From assembly GCA_900757335.1 (NCBI GenBank), contig CAAENL010000103.1, positions 1 through 8,603 on the forward strand: DNA of 8,603 nucleotides, in the 5' to 3' direction. The notes beneath the pieces were generated by a model. The model was not told the DNA's origin. It ran no database searches and worked only from the letters and a program-made list of their open reading frames with translations. This DNA comes from Clostridia bacterium (GTDB lineage: Bacteria > Bacillota > Clostridia > Oscillospirales > Acutalibacteraceae). Every line of letters starts with the position of its first letter. The stretch's first letter is position 1. Below, piece after piece: positions 1 through 6,117 of this stretch. Both the position numbers and the translations under genes were made by a program.

Positions 1-1092
1 GAATCCGTATTCTATCAAATTTTCTTTTCTTGACCTGTCGCCTGCATACATTGCTCTTGCCTGCGGCAGAGTAACGTGTGATTCATCGATAAACATTAAA
101 AAATCTTTGGGGAAATAATCAAAAAGAGTAAACGGAGTGCTGCCCGCAGGTCGTCCCGACAGTACTCTCGAATAATTTTCAATTCCTTTGCAAAAACCTG
201 TTTCTTCAAGCATTTCCATATCATAGTTTACTCTTTGTTCAATGCGTTGAGCTTCGATGAATTTTCCTTTTTCAGTGAAATATTTTACTCTGTTATGCAT
301 TTCTTTTTTTAAATCTTCTATAGATTTTATGAGTTTTTCTTTTGGCACAATGTAATGCGAAGCAGGATAAATTGCAGCATGTTTCAAAATTGCGGTAATT
401 TCACCCGTAAGAGGATTTACCTCGCAAATTCTGTCTATATAATCTCCGAAAAATTCAACTCGTATTGCACTTCCCGAGGAAGCGGCGGGGAAAATTTCTA
501 CGGTATCGCCTCTTACTCGGAATTTGTTTCTTGTGAAATTAACATCATTTCTTTCGTATTGAAGTTCAACAAGTTTTTTTATTAATTCGTCGCGACTTTT
601 TTCCGTGTCGGGACGAAGTGAAATCACCATAGTTTTGTAATCTATAGGGTTTCCCAAACTGTAAATGCACGATATGCTTGCGACTATAATAACATCTTTT
701 CTTTCGGATAATGCCGAAGTTGCCGAGTGCCTCAGCTTATCTATTTCATCATTAATTGAAGAATCTTTTTCAATATAAGTATCTGTTGCAGCAATATATG
801 ACTCTGGCTGATAATAATCGTAGTATGAAACGAAATATTCAACTGCATTATGCGGAAAAAATGTTTTAAATTCCGAACAAAGCTGAGCTGCTAAAGTTTT
901 GTTGTGAGCAAGCACCAAAGTCGGTTTTTGAACTCTTTCGATTATATTGGCCATTGTAAAAGTTTTTCCTGAACCTGTAACGCCGAGTAAAGTTTGTTCT
1001 TTGTCTCCTTTTTCTACTCCGAGAGACAAAGATTCAACGGCGTTTTTTTGATCTCCGCACAATTTATAGTCAGATTCTATCTTAAAATTCAT
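1..1092 (-). CDS. uvrB: UvrABC excinuclease subunit B, N-terminal part (cut by window edge)
   Basis: UvrB is the DNA-damage verification subunit of nucleotide excision repair. UvrA loads it at a lesion, and it then recruits UvrC for dual incision. Reading leftward from the ATG at 1092-1090 gives 364 uninterrupted codons running off the window; the family is usually about 650-680 residues, so roughly the first 55% is present. Visible landmarks are Walker A GVTGSGKT (residues 37-44), the damage-probing beta-hairpin beginning [10 protein letters not shown] (90-99) and continuing through IEKDSSIND, the segment [20 protein letters not shown], and the Walker B/DEAD-like box DESH (336-339). The start is fixed by AAGGAG at 1106-1101, 8 bases upstream. 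The helicase C-terminal motifs and the UvrC-interacting UVR domain lie outside the window. It is transcribed divergently from the natA-like gene. Small deviations such as PESY for the common PEAY look like ordinary variation. Identification is essentially certain. Confidence 0.97.
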   Translation of the reverse strand, partial: MNFKIESDYKLCGDQKNAVESLSLGVEKGDKEQTLLGVTGSGKTFTMANIIERVQKPTLVLAHNKTLAAQLCSEFKTFFPHNAVEYFVSYYDYYQPESYIAATDTYIEKDSSINDEIDKLRHSATSALSERKDVIIVASISCIYSLGNPIDYKTMVISLRPDTEKSRDELIKKLVELQYERNDVNFTRNKFRVRGDTVEIFPAASSGSAIRVEFFGDYIDRICEVNPLTGEITAILKHAAIYPASHYIVPKEKLIKSIEDLKKEMHNRVKYFTEKGKFIEAQRIEQRVNYDMEMLEETGFCKGIENYSRVLSGRPAGSTPFTLFDYFPKDFLMFIDESHVTLPQARAMYAGDRSRKENLIEYGF

Positions 1093-1136
1093 TTTATTTA
1101 CTCCTTGTTTTACAATAACTTTTTTGTTACAAACTT

Positions 1137-1164
1137 ATTTTAACACATTTTGCAACATTGACAA
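1137..1164 (-). promoter_or_regulatory. Predicted sigma-A promoter of uvrB
   Basis: On the minus strand, TTGTCA (1164-1159) is followed after 16 bases by TAAAAT (1142-1137). These are 5/6 matches each to the -35 and -10 consensus. The uvrB start codon is about 45 bases beyond the -10, leaving room for a short leader and the AAGGAG site. The -35 lies inside the palindrome at 1153-1170 and overlaps the -35 of the opposing promoter. No Gram-positive LexA box of the GAAC-N4-GTTC type was seen here. This is inferred from sequence only. Confidence 0.6.
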
Positions 1165-1170
1165 ATGTTG
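1153..1170. promoter_or_regulatory. Perfect 7-4-7 palindrome, candidate operator for both divergent promoters
   Basis: CAACATT-GACA-AATGTTG is a perfect inverted repeat of 7 bp arms around 4 bp. It contains the rightward -35 (TTGACA, 1158-1163) and the leftward -35 (TTGTCA, 1164-1159), so a protein bound here would block or modulate both uvrB and the transporter operon. The symmetry and size fit a dimeric helix-turn-helix repressor site. It does not match the usual Gram-positive LexA consensus (GAAC-N4-GTTC), because AAC and GTT are 10 bases apart here. No regulator gene is present in the window. The dyad is seen directly; its operator function is inferred. Confidence 0.55.
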
Positions 1171-1186
1171 ATAAATTTGGTACACT
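1158..1186 (+). promoter_or_regulatory. Predicted sigma-A promoter of the natAB-like operon
   Basis: A consensus -35 TTGACA (1158-1163) is separated by exactly 17 bases from TACACT (1181-1186), a 4/6 match to the -10. The predicted transcription start is near 1193, giving a leader of about 45 bases before the GTG start at 1238. The -35 is embedded in the palindrome at 1153-1170, and a second small dyad covers the -10/start region. Confidence 0.65.
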
Positions 1187-1195
1187 AAAATAGTG
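1183..1195. repeat. Small inverted repeat over the -10/transcription start of the natAB promoter
   Basis: CACTA-AAA-TAGTG is a perfect 5 bp dyad with a 3 bp spacer, overlapping the predicted -10 and transcription start of the rightward promoter. It could be a second, unrelated half of an operator region. With 5 bp arms in AT-rich DNA it could equally be chance. Confidence 0.3.
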
Positions 1196-1237
1196 GTCGA
1201 TTGTTAAAAACAACGATAAACCGAGGAGGTTAATTGA

Positions 1238-1972
1238 GTGATAAATATAATTGATATTTCAAAAAAATTCAATACTACAGATGCATTAAGCGGTGTCAGT
1301 TTTGATGTTCACGAAGGGGAAATATTAGGACTTTTGGGCGAAAACGGAGCAGGTAAATCAACTCTTTTGAGAATTATAAGCACTATGCTTCATCCTACGA
1401 GCGGAACTGCTGTTGTAAATGGGTATGATATAATTAAAAATCCAAAGGAAGTAAGAAAAACAGTGGGAATTCTTTTCGGCAGTGAAGTGGGACTATATGA
1501 AAGACTTACTGCACGTGAAAATATAGAATATTTTGCTCAACTTAACGGAATGAACAAAAATGATTCTGATAAAAGAATAAATTATCTTATAGAACGTTTT
1601 TCTTTTGCGGATTATGCTGATAAGCAAGTAGGAACTTTTTCTAAAGGCATGAAACAAAAGGTATCTATAGCTCGATCTATAGTTCATGATCCTTCTGTAA
1701 TGCTTTTTGACGAACCCGAATCAGGTCTTGATTTCAAAGCTGCTAGAATTGTTTTTGACTTTATGGAAACTTGCAAGAGCGAAGGAAAATCTATTATTTT
1801 TTCAAGTCATTCGATGGAAAGTATTAAAAATTATTCTGATAATATGGTTGTTCTCCATAAAGGTAAAGTTGTTAAGTCCTTTGATGTACAAGAATACCGT
1901 GAAAAGTATACTGATCGCGAAATCAACGATATTCTATTTAATTTGGTTTGTGATGGTGATGAAGATGTTTAG
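1238..1972 (+). CDS. natA: ABC-2 type exporter, ATP-binding subunit (NatA-like)
   Basis: This is the cytoplasmic ATPase of an ABC-2 exporter, 244 residues, the usual length for a stand-alone ABC subunit. Motifs in order: Walker A GENGAGKST (34-42), signature SKGMKQ (135-140, replacing canonical LSGGQ), Walker B VMLFDEP (154-160, catalytic Glu159), D-loop SGLD (162-165) and switch His191 in SSHSMES. The Q-loop region reads FGSEVGLYERLTARENI and lacks an obvious Gln, as I recall for NatA-type and related ABC-2 ATPases. The start is GTG at 1238, chosen because AGGAGG at 1224-1229 sits 8 bases upstream. The gene overlaps the downstream permease. NatA/NatB of Bacillus subtilis export sodium, but the family also covers drug and peptide exporters, so the substrate here is unknown and the symbol reflects similarity only. 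Confidence 0.88.
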   Translation: MINIIDISKKFNTTDALSGVSFDVHEGEILGLLGENGAGKSTLLRIISTMLHPTSGTAVVNGYDIIKNPKEVRKTVGILFGSEVGLYERLTARENIEYFAQLNGMNKNDSDKRINYLIERFSFADYADKQVGTFSKGMKQKVSIARSIVHDPSVMLFDEPESGLDFKAARIVFDFMETCKSEGKSIIFSSHSMESIKNYSDNMVVLHKGKVVKSFDVQEYREKYTDREINDILFNLVCDGDEDV

Positions 1973-3134
1973 GCAAGCTATGATTGTTTTTTTTAAGGAA
2001 ATTAAGTGTATTATAAGAGATAAAAAAACTTTTATTTTTGGACTTTTATTACCGCTTATTTTGGTGCCGTCCATGTTGTTTATTATAGATTTTTCCATGA
2101 AAAATGTTCAAAATCAGTCTTTGGAAAACGTCAACGTGGGTATGAGCGATTATGAAAATTCTTTCTATAATTTCCTTAAAGCTCAAGATGGGATAACGAT
2201 AGTAAATGTTGATAATCCACAAAAAGCCTTGGATTCAGGTATGATATGTGCTTACATAAACATAGACAAGGATATGGATAATAAAATCGTAAAAAAAGAA
2301 GATGTCAATATTGACATAAAATACGGAGATTCTTCAATTAATTCAATGATGTCCACATCAACTGTAATGCAGTATCAAAATGCTTATAAATATTTGATTT
2401 CGAATTATGAATTCAAGACAGTGGAAGAGTTAAGAAATTTTATGAATTTAAAAATCGAACTCAATCAAAATGCCGATGAAGTACCAAGCCTCGATATGAG
2501 CTCTCTATACTTTAGTATGCTTGTTCCGACAATGCTTATACTATATTGCTGTATGGGTTCTTCAGGAACGGCTGCGGAGATGAGTGCAGGAGAAAAAGAA
2601 CGCGGAACTTTGGAACCTCTTTTGTCTACATGTGCCGATAGATCGGGAATAGTTATAGGTAAGCTTCTGGCTACCACTGCAATGGGTGCTACAAGCGGTG
2701 TGTTCACAGTTTTGGGGTTATGGGGATATTTGTTGATATCTTCGGGAGCATCTTCTCATAAAATTTCGGCTTTAGGAATGATTTTACTTCTCGTTATTAC
2801 GCTATTTATATCTATGACTTTTTCAGCAATTAATCTTATGATAGGTGTTTATGCAAAGTCTTATAAAGAAGCTCAAACATATTTAATGCCTGTGTCTTTG
2901 CTTTGTTCTATTCCTTCGTTTTTTACTTATGCGTTGGATATCAACACTATCGGAATTCCGGAAATGTGCATACCTGTTTTTAACATGGTGTGTATTATAA
3001 AAGAAGTTTTGGCAGGAGTATTTAACGCAGCTCACTTGTTAGTAGTACTTTTCTGGCTTTTAATTTATATATCCGTTTCCGTTTGGCTTACGCTCAGAAT
3101 GTTTAAAAAAGAAAGCGTAGTATTTAGAGTTTAA
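1965..3134 (+). CDS. natB: ABC-2 type exporter, permease subunit (NatB-like)
   Basis: This is the membrane partner of the preceding ATPase, 389 residues from ATG 1965. It has the ABC-2 permease layout: a short cytoplasmic N-terminus, TM1 at about 22-43, a long extracytoplasmic domain of about 135 residues, then hydrophobic segments near 182-204, 231-258, 268-297, 304-324 and 355-380. The hallmark loop GEKERGTLEPLL (209-220), which contacts the ATPase in this family, is intact, as is the late IPVFN...KEVLAG segment. The frame stays open upstream inside natA, so the start is uncertain: ATG codons at 1953, 1959 and 1965 are in frame. I prefer 1965 because a weak GGTG lies 6 bases upstream. The 8-base overlap with natA suggests translational coupling. 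A terminator follows the stop. The substrate is not predictable; sodium efflux is one option by analogy with B. subtilis NatAB. Confidence 0.87.
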   Translation: MFRQAMIVFFKEIKCIIRDKKTFIFGLLLPLILVPSMLFIIDFSMKNVQNQSLENVNVGMSDYENSFYNFLKAQDGITIVNVDNPQKALDSGMICAYINIDKDMDNKIVKKEDVNIDIKYGDSSINSMMSTSTVMQYQNAYKYLISNYEFKTVEELRNFMNLKIELNQNADEVPSLDMSSLYFSMLVPTMLILYCCMGSSGTAAEMSAGEKERGTLEPLLSTCADRSGIVIGKLLATTAMGATSGVFTVLGLWGYLLISSGASSHKISALGMILLLVITLFISMTFSAINLMIGVYAKSYKEAQTYLMPVSLLCSIPSFFTYALDINTIGIPEMCIPVFNMVCIIKEVLAGVFNAAHLLVVLFWLLIYISVSVWLTLRMFKKESVVFRV

Positions 3135-3157
3135 TTTTATAATTGATATTTATTTTG

Positions 3158-3189
3158 AAAAATCAGATAATTAATTTATCTGATTTTTT
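3158..3189 (+). terminator. Rho-independent terminator of the natAB-like operon
   Basis: A perfect 13 bp stem (AAAAATCAGATAA at 3158-3170 with TTATCTGATTTTT at 3176-3188) encloses a TTAAT loop and ends in a run of six T. It begins 23 bases after the permease stop. The arms are A-rich then T-rich, so it could also act on the opposite strand, but no gene converges on it here. It isolates the exporter from the tcdA operon. Confidence 0.88.
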
Positions 3190-3208
3190 GTTATAAAGAT
3201 TTTGAATT

Positions 3209-3238
3209 TTGCCGAAATATAATCTGTTTGAGTAGAAT
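3209..3238 (+). promoter_or_regulatory. Candidate promoter of the tcdA-recJ-rel operon
   Basis: The operon needs a promoter between the terminator at 3189 and the tcdA start at 3319. The best pair I see is TTGCCG (3209-3214), 18 bases, then TAGAAT (3233-3238). A perfect TATAAT at 3218-3223 is also present but has no recognisable -35 at the right distance. Either would give a 5' leader of roughly 75-95 bases. The assignment between the two is uncertain. Confidence 0.35.
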
Positions 3239-3255
3239 TAATTTTACTTTTTAAC

Positions 3256-3275
3256 ACTTAAAAAATTGTTTAAGT
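3256..3275 (+). repeat. Inverted repeat in the tcdA leader
   Basis: ACTTAAA-AAATTG-TTTAAGT is a perfect 7 bp dyad with a 6 bp spacer, about 44 bases upstream of the tcdA start and downstream of the candidate promoter. It could form a weak hairpin in the leader RNA or be a protein site. All but one pair per arm is A-T, so chance is quite possible, and there is no T-tract to make it a terminator. Confidence 0.3.
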
Positions 3276-3318
3276 ATTCGGTTTAGTTAAGAGCTATTGA
3301 TTTAAGGAGATGGTTTAA

Positions 3319-4068
3319 ATGAATGATTCTTTTTTTCGTACTAAATTATTGATAGGAAATGATTCGTTTCAAAAATTAAAAAATTCTAAAGTAGCGTTGT
3401 TCGGAATAGGAGGAGTAGGTTCTTTTGCTGCGGAAGCAATTGCTCGTTGCGGAATAGAAAATATAGAACTTTTTGACGCAGATACAGTCGACATCACAAA
3501 TATCAATAGGCAGCTTATAGCGGATATTTCAACTGTAGGGCAACCTAAGGTCGAAGTAATGCGGGAAAGAATTAAAAAAATAAATCCAAATGCAAATGTT
3601 GTTGTACATAAATGTTTTTTTGATAAAAATAATGAATCTGAGTATGATTTTTCTTCCTATGATTACGTAATTGACGCTATTGATACCATAGCTTCGAAAA
3701 TTTTGCTGATTGAAAAATCCAAAAAAGAAAGTGTAAATATAATAAGCAGTATGGGTACAGGAAATAAAATGAATCCTGCCGAATTTGAAGTTGCGGATAT
3801 ATATGATACCTCTGTTTGTCCGCTTGCACGGGTAATGCGTAGGGAACTGAAGAAAAGAAACATAAAAAGTTTAAAAGTTGTCTATTCAAAAGAAAAACCT
3901 TTATATACACCTCACGAAACGGATAGCAATTCTTGCGAAGATATAACAAACTTAAAAAGAATAAATTCAAGTATTTCTTTTGTGCCTCCGGTCGCAGGAA
4001 TGATTTTAGCAAGTGAAGTTGTAAAAGATTTGTTAAAAAGCAAAAACAAAGGCGGTGAAAATATATGA
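3319..4068 (+). CDS. tcdA: tRNA threonylcarbamoyladenosine dehydratase (TcdA/CsdL, ThiF/E1-like)
   Basis: TcdA uses ATP to cyclise t6A at position 37 of ANN-decoding tRNAs into ct6A. The 249-residue protein is typical in length. An E1-like Rossmann fold is evident: GIGGVGSFAAEA (29-40), then DADTVDITNINRQ (53-65) with the ATP-contacting Arg64, Lys77, and VIDAIDT (117-123). Signatures separating TcdA from ThiF/MoeB follow: SSMGTGNKMNP (143-153), SVCPLARVMRRELKKR (165-180) and the C-terminal SFVPPVAGMILASEVVKDL (220-238). The CXXC zinc pairs of MoeB/ThiF are not seen. Start ATG 3319 has AAGGAG at 3304-3309, 9 bases upstream. The stop overlaps the recJ start (ATGA), so the two are cotranscribed and probably coupled. 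Partner sulfur carriers such as CsdE are not in the window. Annotation as a generic ThiF-family protein is the fallback. Confidence 0.92.
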   Translation: MNDSFFRTKLLIGNDSFQKLKNSKVALFGIGGVGSFAAEAIARCGIENIELFDADTVDITNINRQLIADISTVGQPKVEVMRERIKKINPNANVVVHKCFFDKNNESEYDFSSYDYVIDAIDTIASKILLIEKSKKESVNIISSMGTGNKMNPAEFEVADIYDTSVCPLARVMRRELKKRNIKSLKVVYSKEKPLYTPHETDSNSCEDITNLKRINSSISFVPPVAGMILASEVVKDLLKSKNKGGENI

Positions 4069-6116
4069 GCATTTGTGAATGGAATATCAGCGAAATTGAT
4101 GAAGAAATAGTTTCAAAATATTCACAAAAATATGGTATTCCGTACGTTTCGGTTGCGATACTTTATTCGAGAGGGTTTCGAGAAGAAAGTGATATTCAAA
4201 ATTTTTTGCAAGGCACTGTTGAAGATGACGTTTTTGACATTACGGATATGGACAAAGCGGTTCAAAGAATAGAAAAAGCAATTAAAGAAAACGAAAAAAT
4301 ATGTATCTATGGGGATTACGACGCAGATGGAATAACATCAAGTTCACTTATGTGCCGCTATCTTCGCGATAGAGGAGCTGATGTTTTTTGTTACATACCT
4401 GAACGAAACAAAGATGGTTATGGGCTTAATAATTCTGCTATAGAATATATAAAAAACGAAGGAACTGATTTAATAATTACCGTCGACAATGGAATTTCGG
4501 CATTCGATGAAGTGAAATACGCAAATTTATTAGGAATGGACGTAGTTATAACCGATCACCACAGAGTACGAGAAACTTTACCATGTGCATGTGCGGTGGT
4601 AAATCCATACAGAAAAGAATGCAGTGAACTTAAAAATAAAAATTTTGCAGGAGTGGGAGTCGCTTTTAAGTTGATAGAAGCGATGGAAACAGGTAAGTCA
4701 AGCAAAAAAGATCTTTTAGATAAATATTCGGACTTGGTAACCGTAGGAACCATAGGGGATTCTATAGAGCTTTTTGGAGAAACAAAAGAAGTAGTAAAAT
4801 ACGGTCTTGAAAATTTATTATCATCGAAAATCCCGGGTATCATATCGCTTCTCAAATGTTCGAATTTATATTTGAAAGAATTAGATTCCATATCGGTGGC
4901 TTTTGGAATAGTTCCACGCATTAACGCTTGCGGAAGAATGGACAATGCACGGTTGGCACTTGAACTTTTAATGTGTGATGATGTTTACGAATCGGACAAA
5001 ATTGCAGTAGAGGTCTGCAAATTGAATGATTTGAGAAAAAATATTGAAAATGAAATTTTAGAAGACGTAGAAAATTTACTTTTAGAAGAGCCTGAAAGAA
5101 AGTATGAAAAAATTATAGTTGCCGAAGGTGAAAACTGGAATCACGGCGTTTTGGGAATTGTAGCTTCAAAAATTACTCAAAAATACGGTAAACCTTGCAT
5201 CCTCATAACAATCGAAGGAGAGACATCACGTGCTTCCTGTCGCAGCATTGAGGGATTTTCCATTTATGACGCTTTAGTTAGAAATTCAAAATGGCTTACA
5301 AGGTTTGGCGGTCATCCCATGGCTGCAGGGTTTAGTATTAATACTTCGGACTTAAAGTTTTTTAAGGAGTCGCTGTTTCAAGATTCTGAAGATTATGAAG
5401 TTCCCGCTCCGTGCGTATCAATTGATTTTGAGTTAGAACCTTATCAAATTTCATGTGAGATTTTAGAAGATCTTGAAATTTTAAAACCTTACGGAAATGG
5501 AAATCCGGAACCTGTATTTGGTATTTTCGGTGCAACTCTTGTAAAAATTATTCCCATAGGTAAAGGGAAGCATTTAAAGCTTATTTTTGAGAAAGACGGA
5601 TTTGAATTTTCGGTACTTTATTTTAACAAAACTCCGAATGATTTTATATTTTTAGAGCATGAGAAATTAGATATAGCTATTACGCTTCATGAAAACGAGT
5701 ATATGGGAGTAAAAAGTGTTTCGTGTTATGCAGTGGATTTCAAAATTTGCAATTATGATTTAAAAAAGGCTGTAAAAGAAAAAAATTTATATCAGCATTT
5801 TAAAAAGAGTAACACGCTAAACTGTGATTTGACGAATGTCATTCCAAGCCGGGAAGAATTTGTAAAAATATATCAATATGTAAAAAAATTAAAAAATAAG
5901 TCAATTAGGGTTGATTTAATAAATAAAAGGTTGTTTAATAACAATAAGAATTTATTTATAATTTATATTGTATTGGATGTGATGGAAGAACTGGGTTTAA
6001 TCAGAATATTCCGCAGTGCCGATGAGTATAAAATAATTGTAAATGAGGTAAAAGAAAAAGTTAATATAAGCGATTCTCTTATTCTGAAATCAATAAAATG
6101 TGAAAAGGAGAATTAA
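4065..6116 (+). CDS. recJ: Single-stranded-DNA-specific 5'-3' exonuclease RecJ
   Basis: RecJ degrades ssDNA 5' to 3' in recombination and mismatch or base-excision repair, using two metal ions. The 683-residue protein shows the DHH core: GDYDADG (83-89), PERNKDGYG (112-120), VDNG (140-143), TDHH (163-166), FAGVGVAFKL (194-203) and Asp232 in GTIGDSIEL. PRINACGRMDNA (284-295) links to the DHHA1 domain, with NHGVLGIVASKI (359-370), SCRSIEGFS (391-399) and RFGGHPMAAGFSI (413-425). The OB-fold contains LKPYGNGNPEPVFG (473-486). The last 130 or so residues carry a helical tail with PSREEFVKIYQYV, resembling the C-terminal extension of Gram-positive RecJ. Start ATG 4065 overlaps the tcdA stop by four bases, with GGCGGTG at 4051-4057 as ribosome site. 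It ends one base before the rel start. All expected metal ligands appear intact. Confidence 0.96.
   Translation: MSICEWNISEIDEEIVSKYSQKYGIPYVSVAILYSRGFREESDIQNFLQGTVEDDVFDITDMDKAVQRIEKAIKENEKICIYGDYDADGITSSSLMCRYLRDRGADVFCYIPERNKDGYGLNNSAIEYIKNEGTDLIITVDNGISAFDEVKYANLLGMDVVITDHHRVRETLPCACAVVNPYRKECSELKNKNFAGVGVAFKLIEAMETGKSSKKDLLDKYSDLVTVGTIGDSIELFGETKEVVKYGLENLLSSKIPGIISLLKCSNLYLKELDSISVAFGIVPRINACGRMDNARLALELLMCDDVYESDKIAVEVCKLNDLRKNIENEILEDVENLLLEEPERKYEKIIVAEGENWNHGVLGIVASKITQKYGKPCILITIEGETSRASCRSIEGFSIYDALVRNSKWLTRFGGHPMAAGFSINTSDLKFFKESLFQDSEDYEVPAPCVSIDFELEPYQISCEILEDLEILKPYGNGNPEPVFGIFGATLVKIIPIGKGKHLKLIFEKDGFEFSVLYFNKTPNDFIFLEHEKLDIAITLHENEYMGVKSVSCYAVDFKICNYDLKKAVKEKNLYQHFKKSNTLNCDLTNVIPSREEFVKIYQYVKKLKNKSIRVDLINKRLFNNNKNLFIIYIVLDVMEELGLIRIFRSADEYKIIVNEVKEKVNISDSLILKSIKCEKEN
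6105..6110 (+). promoter_or_regulatory. Ribosome binding site that decides the rel start
   Basis: AAGGAG lies 7 bases before ATG 6118. The frame also opens at GTG 6100, but the Shine-Dalgarno would then be inside the gene and only weak sequence precedes the GTG. The site lies inside the last codons of recJ, so rel translation initiates within a ribosome's reach of the recJ stop. Confidence 0.8.
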
Positions 6117-6117
6117 A

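Noticed and set aside
355..585. Plus-strand open frame of 76 codons
   Set aside because: It lies entirely antisense to uvrB, whose conserved motifs run through this stretch; there is no ribosome site and the peptide resembles nothing.
1198..1217. TTGTT-AAA-AACAA dyad in the natA leader
   Set aside because: Only five A/T-rich pairs with a 3-base loop; flanking bases do not extend the stem, so it is probably chance.
1707..1964. Upstream in-frame extension of the NatB-like permease
   Set aside because: It overlaps the NatA Walker B and H-loop coding sequence in another frame; NatB-type proteins start just before the first membrane segment.
1238..3134. Possibility that the ABC gene pair is a bacteriocin immunity or lantibiotic export system
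   Set aside because: No precursor peptide, modification enzyme or two-component system is present; the permease has the large extracytoplasmic domain and GEKERGTLEPLL loop of NatB-like exporters.
4556..4945. Minus-strand open frame of 129 codons within recJ
   Set aside because: It is a shadow of the DHH/DHHA1 coding region with no initiation signals of its own.
6100..6117. GTG start giving Rel six extra residues
   Set aside because: The clear AAGGAG at 6105-6110 is correctly spaced only for ATG 6118, and the extra residues are just the translated ribosome site.
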